From Amarolinea sp964580725 (lineage in GTDB: Bacteria > Chloroflexota > Anaerolineae > SSC4 > Amarolineaceae): DNA of 18,510 nt. How positions within the stretch are numbered: position 1 is the stretch's first letter; each line of letters starts with the position of its first letter. Both the position numbers and the translations under genes were made by a program. The notes under the pieces were generated by a model. The model did not search any database. It was not told the origin of the DNA and saw only the letters and a program-made list of their open reading frames with translations. Positions 7,326-17,300 of the stretch are shown in pieces. The stretch is taken from the NCBI GenBank assembly GCA_964580725.1, contig CAZOLV010000099.1:1-18510 (forward strand), written 5' to 3'.

Positions 7326-7333
7326 GAGAGGTG
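7326..7333 (+). promoter_or_regulatory. Ribosome-binding site GAGAGGTG of the first repeat-protein gene
   Basis: GAGAGGTG lies 6 nt before the ATG at 7340. It selects that start over an in-frame ATG at 7253, whose 29 extra residues would sit ahead of the signal peptide. Confidence 0.65.
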
Positions 7334-7339
7334 TCTCGA

Positions 7340-10300
7340 ATGATGCCGAAAATCTATCTCCGTTCCTGTTCGTTGGGCCTTCTGCTCGTCGCGGCCCTGC
7401 TCATGGCCACAATGCCCGCCTCCAGCACCCCGCTTGCCCCGTTGTGCGACGCCTCGACAACTGTCAGCGCCAGTTTCAACAGCACGCCGATCAGCGCCGG
7501 CCGCACGGTCTGGTTCGTCAACCGGATCAAGGTCAGCGGTCTCGGTTCGCAAACGACGACGATCTTCGTGCGCCAGGCCAGCGTGACGTTCAGCGCCAAC
7601 GGCGTCCCCTACACCATCGGCATCCCCGACACGCGCATCATCTTCGATCCTGCCGCCAGCCAGACCACGACCAGCCTCGATTCATCCATCCAGCAATGGA
7701 CGACGCGCGTCTCGCCGGCCAATTTCAGTCGCAACGTCTTTGCCGGCGGCGGCGCCTTCAGCGCGCCGGCGACCGGGCTGCCGGGCAGCATCAACCCTGT
7801 CAGTTGGACGGCAACCCTCACCGCCGACCAACCGGGCGTAACGCTCACCTGGAACTGGGCGGCGGCGGTCTACACCAGCTTCAGCGACAACTACAACGCG
7901 CTGGGGGTCAAGCCGGTAGACGGCAATCAGCAGAACCCCTACAACAACAACGACCAGGCCGGGACACCGGAGAATTATAAGAACTCGGTGACTGCTGGCG
8001 CCACCGGCAACGGCGGCTCCAACTACACCGGTAGCTGGACGGGCAACCAAAGCGTGACGCCCTGCCGGCTGTACCAGGTGGGCGATTTGGTCTGGCTCGA
8101 CGCCGACGCCGATGGCATCCAGGAGGCAGGCGAAAGCGGGCTGGACAGCGTGCAGATCAACCTGTTCGATGATTCCGGCATCTTGCGCGAGACGACCTTC
8201 AGCTTGACCGGCGGCGCGTTTTCGCTCCTGGCCACACCCGGCGATTATTACCTGGAATTCATTGCGCCCGATGGCTATGGCTTTAGCCCGCCGCAGGTCG
8301 GCGACGACGCGGCCCTCGACAGCGACCCCGATCCAGACAGCGGGCAGACGCCCATCTTCACCCTGGGCGCGGCCAATGACCTGACGCTGGACGCCGGCCT
8401 CTTCGTGGCCGCGACATTGGGAGATCGCGTCTGGTACGATACCAACCAAAACGGCGTTCAAGACAGCGGCGAAGCGGGCGCGCCGGGGGCAAGCATCTTC
8501 CTCTACGACAGCGAGCAGTCGCTGGTGGATGTGCAGACAACCGATGAAGATGGCTTCTATCGCTTCGAACGCCTCAGCGCCGGCAGCTACACGATCGTCT
8601 TCGAACAGCCGGATGGGTATTTCTTCACGGTGCCGGGTCAGGGGGGCAACAGCGAAAACGACAGTGACGCCGATCCAGAGACCGGCGCCAGCTCGATCAT
8701 CGTCCTGGCGGCGGGCGCCAACAACGAGACCTACGATGCCGGCCTGTTGCGCGCCGTCGCGTTGGGCGATCTGATCTGGTACGACGCCAACCAAAACGGC
8801 GTGCAGAGCATCGGCGAGCCGGGCGTGCCCAATGTCCCGCTCGACCTCTATCGCGACGCAAACGGCAACGGCGTCTTGGACATCGGCAGCGACCCGTGGA
8901 CAGCGTCACGCGTGACGAGCGCCGACGGCAGCTTCCTCTTCAGCGGGCTGTCACCCGCAACCTATTTCGTGGATGCCGGCGCATTGCCCGGCGCCTTCGC
9001 CGGCGCCAGCCTCGTCAGTGGGCCGCAGAGCCAACCCGATCCGAGCGGACCGCTGGTCGTCGCCTACGGGCTGGTGTTGCGTGGCGCCGATTTCGGCGTC
9101 GTCAAGCAACCACAAAACGGGCAGGGGCTGGTCGGCGACAGCGCCTGGTACGACGGCAACGGCGACGGGCGCCAACAGCATGCCGAGCCGGGCATCGCCA
9201 ATCTGCAGGTCTGCGCCACGCCCACGGCGGGAGGCGCGGCGGTGTGTACCGCCACCGATGAAAATGGTCATTTTCTGCTCTCGCTGGCGCCCGGCGCATA
9301 CACCCTGGCGGCGCCCAATCCACCCGCCGGTCTGATCGCCGTTGGCGGCAGCGGCGCGCCCTTCGATGTGACCGTCGGCGCCCAGCGGCTCGATCACGAT
9401 CTCGGCTTCGCCGATCCAGCCGAAGCGGCACTCGGCCAGATCGGCAATCTGATCTTCGCGGACGCCAACATGAACGGCGCCTTCGACGCCGGCGAAACTG
9501 CCCTGGCCGGTGTCAGCGTTGACCTGATCCACGACCTCAACGACAACGACGCCTGGGACCCCGGCGAGCCGATCATTGCCGTGACGACTTCCGACAGCGC
9601 GCTGGATGTCAATGGCGGCAACTATCGCTTCAGCGGCATCCCGACTGGCCGCTATCTCGTGCACGTCAGCGATACGAACGGCGTCCTGCTCGACTTCGAC
9701 CTGGGACCGCTTGGCCAACCCGACACTGACGACAACAGTCAAAGCGACCCCTACGTCGTTGTGTTGGCCCCCGGCGAAAGCAGCCTGCTGGCCGACTTTG
9801 GCTATGTCCGGCGTGTGCAGCCCGATACCGGCCTGATCGGCAATCAAATCTGGCTGGATGGCGACGGCGATGGGCTTTTTGCGCCCGGCAGCGGCGACGC
9901 CGGTGTCGCCGGGGTGACAGTGGAACTGCTGCAAAACAGCGTCGTTGTGCGCACAACGACGAGCGGCGCCGGCGGCGTCTATGCCTTCAGCGGGCTGGCG
10001 GCGGGTGACTATCAAGTGCGCGTCAGCGACGTGTGGGGTGTGCTGGCCGGAATGATCCCAACCGCGCCGGGTCCACAGCCGGGCGCCGATCACAACAATC
10101 AGGCGCAACCGTTCAGTGTCGCGTTGGCGGAAGGTGAGACCGAGCCTGCTGCCGATTTCGGTTATCGCCTGGCGGGCGTCAGCGTCGGCGGTTTTGCCTG
10201 GCTGGACAGCAACGGCAACGGCGTCTATGACACGGGCGAGCAAATGATGAATAACGTCAGTTTGCGTATCACCGACAGCAGCAGCGCGCTGATGGGCGAT

Positions 10301-10840
10301 GTCATCACCGGGCCGGCTGGCGGCTTTGCCAGTGGCACGTACAGCCTGGGCGGCCTGGACGCGGGACAGTACACCGTCGCCTTCATGGCCGGGCCGCCGG
10401 GCTACACCCTGATTGGCCCGGCCAGCCTGACCACCGCTTACCTGGCTCTTGGCCAGAGTGATTTCGGTCTCAATTTTCCGTTCATCAACCCCACGGCGGT
10501 GCAGGTCATTGACTTTGGCGCCTGGCGGTTGTCCGATGGTCGTATCGAGCTTGCCTGGCGCACGCTTGGCAACGTCGCGCTGACGTTCGATGTCTGGCGT
10601 GCGCCAACGAGCGCCGGCGAGTTCACGCGTGTGACCCCACAGCCGATCAGCGGTCAGCCCGACGGAAACGGTCATTTCTATGGCTGGTCAGATACGACTG
10701 CCTTGCCAGGCGCTGATGGCTGGTATCAGTTACGGGAGGCAGTGACCGGCGTGCTGATTGGCCCTGTACCGCTTACCCCGCTGACGCAGCGCTTCTTCTT
10801 GCCACGGGTGGAGCATACTGTTCGTTCTGATACTGACTGA
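7340..10840 (+). CDS. Exported SdrD_B-repeat protein (seven repeats)
   Basis: 1166 aa. Start at 7340 (or the adjacent ATG at 7343) gives a signal peptide: basic start, hydrophobic core LGLLLVAALLMA, small-residue end near ASS (about 32). Residues 33-245 are a beta- and Ser/Thr/Asn-rich region not assigned to a family. Seven SdrD_B-like repeats of about 100-130 aa begin near 247, 360, 475, 598, 701, 833 and 949. Each opens with (I/L)GD-x-x-W-x-D and a D-x-N-x-NG-x-x-D-x-GE loop, known to bind Ca2+ in staphylococcal Sdr proteins, and most close with ADFGY or a variant. Repeats 3-6 form the A-B-C-D cassette shared with the next gene. Residues about 1050-1150 resemble a fibronectin-like module (IELAWRT, then YQLRE), followed by FFLPRVEH near the end. 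No catalytic domain is seen. Likely a cell-surface or matrix protein; this is inference from architecture. Confidence 0.9.
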   Translation: MMPKIYLRSCSLGLLLVAALLMATMPASSTPLAPLCDASTTVSASFNSTPISAGRTVWFVNRIKVSGLGSQTTTIFVRQASVTFSANGVPYTIGIPDTRIIFDPAASQTTTSLDSSIQQWTTRVSPANFSRNVFAGGGAFSAPATGLPGSINPVSWTATLTADQPGVTLTWNWAAAVYTSFSDNYNALGVKPVDGNQQNPYNNNDQAGTPENYKNSVTAGATGNGGSNYTGSWTGNQSVTPCRLYQVGDLVWLDADADGIQEAGESGLDSVQINLFDDSGILRETTFSLTGGAFSLLATPGDYYLEFIAPDGYGFSPPQVGDDAALDSDPDPDSGQTPIFTLGAANDLTLDAGLFVAATLGDRVWYDTNQNGVQDSGEAGAPGASIFLYDSEQSLVDVQTTDEDGFYRFERLSAGSYTIVFEQPDGYFFTVPGQGGNSENDSDADPETGASSIIVLAAGANNETYDAGLLRAVALGDLIWYDANQNGVQSIGEPGVPNVPLDLYRDANGNGVLDIGSDPWTASRVTSADGSFLFSGLSPATYFVDAGALPGAFAGASLVSGPQSQPDPSGPLVVAYGLVLRGADFGVVKQPQNGQGLVGDSAWYDGNGDGRQQHAEPGIANLQVCATPTAGGAAVCTATDENGHFLLSLAPGAYTLAAPNPPAGLIAVGGSGAPFDVTVGAQRLDHDLGFADPAEAALGQIGNLIFADANMNGAFDAGETALAGVSVDLIHDLNDNDAWDPGEPIIAVTTSDSALDVNGGNYRFSGIPTGRYLVHVSDTNGVLLDFDLGPLGQPDTDDNSQSDPYVVVLAPGESSLLADFGYVRRVQPDTGLIGNQIWLDGDGDGLFAPGSGDAGVAGVTVELLQNSVVVRTTTSGAGGVYAFSGLAAGDYQVRVSDVWGVLAGMIPTAPGPQPGADHNNQAQPFSVALAEGETEPAADFGYRLAGVSVGGFAWLDSNGNGVYDTGEQMMNNVSLRITDSSSALMGDVITGPAGGFASGTYSLGGLDAGQYTVAFMAGPPGYTLIGPASLTTAYLALGQSDFGLNFPFINPTAVQVIDFGAWRLSDGRIELAWRTLGNVALTFDVWRAPTSAGEFTRVTPQPISGQPDGNGHFYGWSDTTALPGADGWYQLREAVTGVLIGPVPLTPLTQRFFLPRVEHTVRSDTD
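8756..10177 (+). repeat. Single A-B-C-D four-repeat cassette in the first repeat-protein gene
   Basis: These 1422 bp (474 codons) encode repeats 3-6 in the order A (LYRD-type), B (ICATP/VCATP-type), C (VDLI-D-type with DPGEPIIA) and D (VELLQN-type with a longer N-loop). The order, the subtype lengths (123, 103, 132 and 116 codons) and subtype-specific motifs match the 476-codon unit of the downstream gene. DNA identity is only moderate, so this copy separated long ago. Confidence 0.85.
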
Positions 10841-11365
10841 TACTGATACAGGCGCACACCGTCATCCCTGATCGCCAGTGCATCGGCGCTCGCCAAACTG
10901 GATACCTGGATTGACTGGCGTTGCGATGGCGACCGGGTTGGCGCCGGCGAGCAGATCGCCACGGCCCCATCGCTGCGAACGTCAGCTTGTTCAGGAGCCT
11001 TCGGTCCCGGCAGCCCCGATGCTTTTTTGTTGTGCAGGCCTCTCCTTTAGTTTTTCCTTTCTCGCAATCTATGTTACAATTGTATCGTAACGACGTCTCC
11101 CCTGCTGGCCTCCGGCGCAATTGCTCCATCTCTCTCATTGTAGGCCATATCCAATCGTTGCCATCTGCGCCCCGACGCCCGTCTGATCTGCGCGCATTGT
11201 CTCTGCGATACAAAAGTGTAAGCTAACTGAAAGGTTCGATACCCCACGTCGCCTGCAACGTCATGTAGAATGGAATGGCATTAGAATAGCATTGGGATAC
11301 TATCATCGGACATTGGTCGGGGCTGCACAAGCGCTCGATTCTGAAGGAGAGAAAAGGAGTTCGAT
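10841..11365. other. 525-bp intergenic region between the two repeat-protein genes
   Basis: No ORF here has a credible ribosome site or protein-like composition. A candidate transcription stop for the upstream gene is the sequence around 10968-11030: CATCGCTG can pair imperfectly with CAG...CGATG just before a CTTTTTT run (11025-11031). A perfect 10 bp palindrome TACAATTGTA (11075-11084) overlaps a candidate extended -10. The rest shows nothing I can assign. Confidence 0.5.
11072..11080 (+). promoter_or_regulatory. Possible extended -10 promoter for the giant repeat-protein gene
   Basis: TGT followed by TACAAT fits the TGnTATAAT extended -10 with one mismatch. No strong -35 is present. It implies a leader of about 280 nt. 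The same bases form the 10 bp palindrome TACAATTGTA, which could be an operator. Consensus match only. Confidence 0.3.
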
Positions 11366-14300
11366 ATGAAAAGCAACAAAGGCCCCATGACCTGGTTGAG
11401 CATTGTCATGCTGGTTACGATGCTGGCGTCCGGCCTGGCGGCCGGATTCTCGCCAAGCATCGCTCAGGCGGCGCCGTCGGCGCTCTCACCTGCAACCGCC
11501 GGAGAGACCTGCGTGACCCTTCAACCTGGCCCTACGCCTGGCGTGGATGCCTATATCAAGCAGGAAAAACAAGATGAGCGGCGAGGCGGCGACTCCGAAC
11601 TGCGCGTCAAGACCGAAAACGGCAAATTGACGCGGGCGCTGTTGCGCTTCGACCTCTCGACCATCCCGACCACAGCCATCATCAACAGCGCGACCCTTTC
11701 TTTGTACGTCAAGGGCGCCAGCGGCGGTAGCGTGACGATCAACGCTCACCGCGTCACGGCGTCCTGGTCTGAACCCGAAGTGACGTGGAAAGCGCGCGAC
11801 AAAGCGGCCAATCTGCTGTGGAGCAACCTGGGCGGCGACTACGACGCGTCTGTCGCCGCAACTGCCACCCTGGATGACACCAAGAGCGTCTGGCGCTCCT
11901 GGAACTTGGCCAGCCTGGTCAGCTCGTGGCTGGCGACGCCAGCCAGCAATCTGGGCGTCATCCTGGAATCGCCGGTCACCAACCCCAAGACCGAGAAGAT
12001 TTTCAAGAGCAGCGACGACGGCACCGCTACGCAGCGTCCCAAGATGGTAATCTGCTACAGCGCCGGCTTGACGATCAGCCCGAACAACAACAGTGAAGGC
12101 GTCGCTGGTCAAACCAAGACCTATGCTCACGTGGTGCATGTCGGCAATCTGACCACCGTCGTCAACCTGAGCCTCTCCTCGTCGCAGGGCTGGACAACCC
12201 GTCTTTACAAGGACGTCAACGGCAACGGCGTCAAGGACCCCGAAGACACGACCATCACCCAGACGCCCTCCATCGGCCCCAACGCCGACTACCCAATCCT
12301 GGTGCAGGTTGATGTGCCCGCCGTAGTGCCCCTGGGAACGACCGATGTCACCACAGTCAACAGTGTGGCGCAAAACGGCGGTGCGACCGCCGCCGCCACC
12401 GACACGACGCGTGTCGGCCAGTTGTTGGTGACACAGCCCGACTACACCCGCTTTACCGTGCCCGGCTCGGTCAACTTCTACGGCCAGACCATCACCAACA
12501 ACGGAGGCAGCCAGGACTGCGTGACTGTCACAAGCACATCGAGCCAGGGCTGGACGGTGCTGCTGTGGGAAGACACCAATCAAAACGGTGTGCATGAGAC
12601 CAACAACCCCAATGAGCCGGCCCTCTCCAATCCGGTCTGTATCGCCGCCGGCGCAACCTACTACCTGGTGACCGAAGTGCGCGTGCCGGTCAATGCGGCG
12701 TGGGACACGGTTGACCAGACCGTCGTCACCGCCACCTCTGGCAACGAGCCAAGCAAGGCGGACAGCGCCACCATCAAGACGACCGTTTTCGACAATTCGC
12801 CGCCGGTCATAGATGGGCGCTATGATGATGTCTACAAAACATCGCCCGACAGCACTCAGGTGTGTTATAACAACCCGGCCGGCGTACTGTTTGGTAAACT
12901 GGCCACCTTCTATCAGCAGTCGAGCGGCTCCGTCTACATGGTGCTAGCGATTGACAAAGACTTCGTAGACAACACCTACGGAACCAACGCCATCAACTGG
13001 CCCAGCGGACATTCGTTTGGCAACCTGACCGGTTCCGACCATGCCCAGTTCTGGGGCTACGACGGCAACGGCACCAAGGTGCTCGACTTCGACCTCGATT
13101 ACATCTCCGCCAAGAGCGGAACGCCTTCGGGCTATGGGTCGCTGGGCGTCAGCGGTGGCGACGGCGGCATGAACACCGGCAGCGCCGCCAACATCCAGGC
13201 CTGGGGCACCTCGTTCGAATACACGCTGAACAATCTCGGTTACTGCAGCGGCGGCAACTGCGCCATCCTGGGTACCGATCTCGAAGTCAACTCGCCCGCC
13301 AGCGATGAGTTCTACACGCCGAATCCAACTTATCCCAACTGGATCTTCGATGTGATCTACGAGATCAAGGTTTCGACGGCAGCCTTCGGCGCAAATGGCT
13401 TCGGCTCGATCGAGGTACCCTACATTCACGCCTCGCCCAGCAAACTGGGCACCAATACGATCTACGCCGAGCCTGGCATCTGCCCCGGTGAAATCGGCGA
13501 TACCGTTTGGTACGACACGAATCACGACGGCGTACAACAGTCTGGCGAAGCCGGCATCAACAACGTGCAGGTGAAGCTCTACCGCGACAACGGCGACGGC
13601 GTTTTCAGCGCGACGACCGATACAGTGGTTGGCACTCAGACCACCCGTTCGGGCGGGAAGTACCTGTTCCAGAACCTGGCGCCCGATGACTACTTCGTGG
13701 ATGTGGTCAACTCTACCGTGCCGGCCAACTATGTCATCACGACCTACAACGACCCCACGCCACGCATCAGCCTGGCTGAAGGTCAAAGCTATCTGGAAGC
13801 TGACTTCGGCTACACCACAGCCTACGGCGACCTTCAGATCAGCAAGTCGCTGACCAGCCCCAGCCCGGCCTACGTCGGGCAGCAGTTGGAGTTCACGATC
13901 CGCATCACCAACACCGGCACGACGATCATCACCATGCTGCCGCTGACCGACTGGTACGATACGACCGTACTCGACTTCATCAGCGCCACGCCCGCCACGG
14001 ACGACAACGTGGATGACGGCACGCTGAAATGGAGCGATCTGACGGCCAGCTTCGGACAAGACCTCAGCCCAGGCCAGTCGTTCCAGTTGACGGTGCGCTT
14101 CCTGGCCGCCGAGGCCACGAGCACGGCTGCGCCCCTGGGCGTCGCCGCTGCCCGCTCTCCCGCTGTGGGTGATGGCATCGAGTCTGAACCGGTCGTGGAT
14201 GGTCGGCTCGACAGCAGCTACAGCTACACGTCTCACATCATGACGAGTGACAACTCCTCCGGCGGCAACTTGTTCTCCTACGCCGGCTCCACCATGTGCT

Positions 14301-17300
14301 ACTGGGCCTTCGTCATGGACCGCAAGTTCAACAGCAATGTCTACGCCGACAACGGTCTGGACAACGCCTACATGCTGCAGGATGGCTGGAGCACTGACCA
14401 TAATTTCAGCAAGCTGCTCAACAGCGATCAGGCGACCTTTAAGATCACTTACACCGGCGGCAGCTACAGTTCGGTCGGTCTCGATTTGCTCTACGGCTCC
14501 ACCGGAAACTGGACTTCGGGCCAGACCGGACACGACGGCAGCCCCAACCCCGGCACCGCGCCCGTCCATGACGCGATGACCTCGCTGCACTGGAACCTGG
14601 AGAACTCCAACTGGACCGGCGGCGCCTGGGGCGGCCAGCTCAAGCATTCGCCGCCCTTCAACTACAACGCTACTTCCGGCAACTACTGGGAGTGGAATCT
14701 GATCTATGAGTTCTCCGTGTCCAAGAGCGCCATGAACGGCGCCTGCGGCTCCATCACCCTGATTTCGGCGCACAACTCGCCCAGCAAGCACAGCGATGCG
14801 CTTGGCACGATCGGCGATCGCGTCTGGCACGACCTGGACGGCGATGGTGTGCAGGATGCCAATGAACCTGGCCTGCCTGGCATCACCGTCAATCTGTATC
14901 AGGGCGCCACCCTCGTGCGCACCACCATCACCGAACCGGGCACGACCGGCTACTACTTGTTCAACAACCTCTCCGCCGGCACCTACACCGTCAACGTGGA
15001 CGAGAGCACGCTGCCAGCAGGCTTCGTCTTGACAACCAACAACGAGCCTCTGACGGTCGTCTTGTCAAGCGGCCAGGACTACCTGACCGCCGACTTTGGC
15101 TACTGGCAAGCTGGTACAGGCAGCATTGGCGACCGTGTCTTCTACGATCTCAACGGCGACGGCTTGCCCGATAACGACGGCGAGCCGGGCATCGCCGGAG
15201 TGACGGTCAAACTCTACCAGGGCGCCTGCCCCGCCAGCGGCACTCCCAAGAAGACCCTCGTGACCGACAGCAATGGCGGTTATGACTTCACCCAACTGAT
15301 GGCTGGAACTTACTGCGTAGATGTGGATCAGACGACCATCCCTGCCGGTTACGCCCTGACCACCGCCAACGAACCGCTCACAGTCGTGTTGGCAAACGGC
15401 CAAAACTTCGACGACGCCGACTTCGGCTACCGCGCCGAATGTGTTGATTCCACGCCAAACCTGGCCCAGGCGCTCGGCGCCAGGGATGACACCAGCTCGA
15501 CCCTGCCCGATCGGCGCGCCATCGCCTGTGCCATCATCGAACCTGCGCTCGGCGCCATCGGCGACTTCGTCTGGTACGACAGCAACAGCGACGGCATCCA
15601 AGACGTGGGCGAGCCGGGCATCCCCAATGTCACCCTGGCCCTCTACCGCGACACCGATAACAGCGGCACCCTGACCGCCGGTGACACCCTCGTCGCCACC
15701 ACCGTCACCGACGCCGACGGCGGCTACATCTTCAAGGGCCTGCCTGGCGCGACCTACTTCGTGGATGTGACCGACGCCAACAACGTGCTGGCCGGCCTGA
15801 CCCACACCGTGGGCAACCAGAGCAAGCCCGATCCGACCGGCGCCATCACGCTGGGCAATGCCCAGGTCTACAAGGACGCCGACTTCGGCTATGTCCAGCC
15901 GCCTGGCAGCGGCAAGGCCACCATTGGCGACACCGTTTGGTACGACGACAACGGCGACGGCATCCAGCAGCCGGGCGAGCCGGGCATTCCCGGTATCCAG
16001 GTCTGCGCCACGCCGATCGGCGGCGGCGCCGCGATCTGCGACACGACCGACAGCAACGGCCATTACCTTGTGATCGTGCCCGCCGGTTCCTACAACGTCG
16101 CCCCGACCAACCCGCCGGCCGGCTACACCGCCACCACCATCGTCCCGCACCCGGTTTCGGTGGCAGCAGGCGATCAGTACCTGAACGCCGACTTCGGCTA
16201 CAACGACCCGCCGACGCAGCCGCAGCTAGGCGCCATCGGCAACCTGGTCTTCCTGGACGCTAACAAGGATGGCGTCTGCAACGCAGGCGACAGCCCGCTG
16301 GCAGGCGTCAGTGTGGACCTGATCCGCGACAGCAACAACAACCTGACCTGGGATGCGGGCGAGCCGATCATCGCCACCGTCACCTCCAGCGCCGGCACGA
16401 CCTGTGCGGCAGGCAACTACCAGTTCACCGGTCTGCCCGCCGGGCGCTACCTGGTGCACGTCAGCGACACCAATGCCGTCCTCTTCGACTACACCAAGTC
16501 GCAGTTGGGCGCCGCCGGTGTAGACAACAACAACCAGGCCGACCCCTACGCCGTCAACCTGCCGGCGGCCGGCAGCAATCAGACGGCCGACTTCGGCTAC
16601 TACCCGCTCGACCGCGCCAACATCGGCGTCATCGGCAACCAGGTCTGGATCGAGTACGACGGCAACGGCCTGTTCGATCCAAACGGCTCGAACAGCGGCG
16701 ATGCCGGCCAGCCCGGCGTGACGGTCGAACTGCTGCAAAACAACGTGGTGATCGCGACGACCACCACCGGCGCCAGCGGCGACTATGCCTTCGTCAGCCT
16801 GCCCGGCGGGGCCTACCAGGTGCGCGTCAGCGACGCCTTCGATGTGCTCAAGGACTACGTGCTGACCGCCCTCGGCCCCAACCCGGGTCAGGACAACAAC
16901 CACCAGGCGCAGCCTTACAGCGTCACTCTGCCGCAGGGCGGCTACAACCTGACCGCCGACTTCGGCTACACCCGGTACGGCGCCATTGGCGACTTCGTCT
17001 GGTACGACAGCGACAGCGACGGCATCGAGGACGTGAGCGAGCCGGGCATTCCCAATGTGACGGTCGCCCTCTATCGCGATACGGACGGCAGCGGCACACT
17101 GACGCCAGGCGACACGCTGATTGCCACCACCGTCACCGATGCCGACGGCGGCTACATCTTCAAGAATCTGATTCCCGGCGTCTACTTCGTGGATGTGACC
17201 GACGCCAACAACGTGCTGGCCGGCCTGACCCACACCGTGGGCAACCAGAGCAAGCCCGATCCGACCGGCGCCATCACGCTGGGCAATGCCCAGGTCTACA

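Noticed and set aside
10878..11226. Small plus-strand open frames (70 and 101 codons) between the two repeat-protein genes
   Set aside because: Neither has a convincing ribosome site or protein-like composition, and they overlap each other in different frames.
12944..14830. Long minus-strand open frame (628 codons) opposite the giant repeat protein
   Set aside because: It is Gly/Ala/Val/Arg-rich, has no recognisable domain and mirrors a plus-strand gene with clear domains. GC-rich repeats with few stop codons produce such frames; the same is true of minus-strand frames at 7682-8794, 8951-10675, 11486-12595, 15065-16150, 16226-17578 and 17654-18445.
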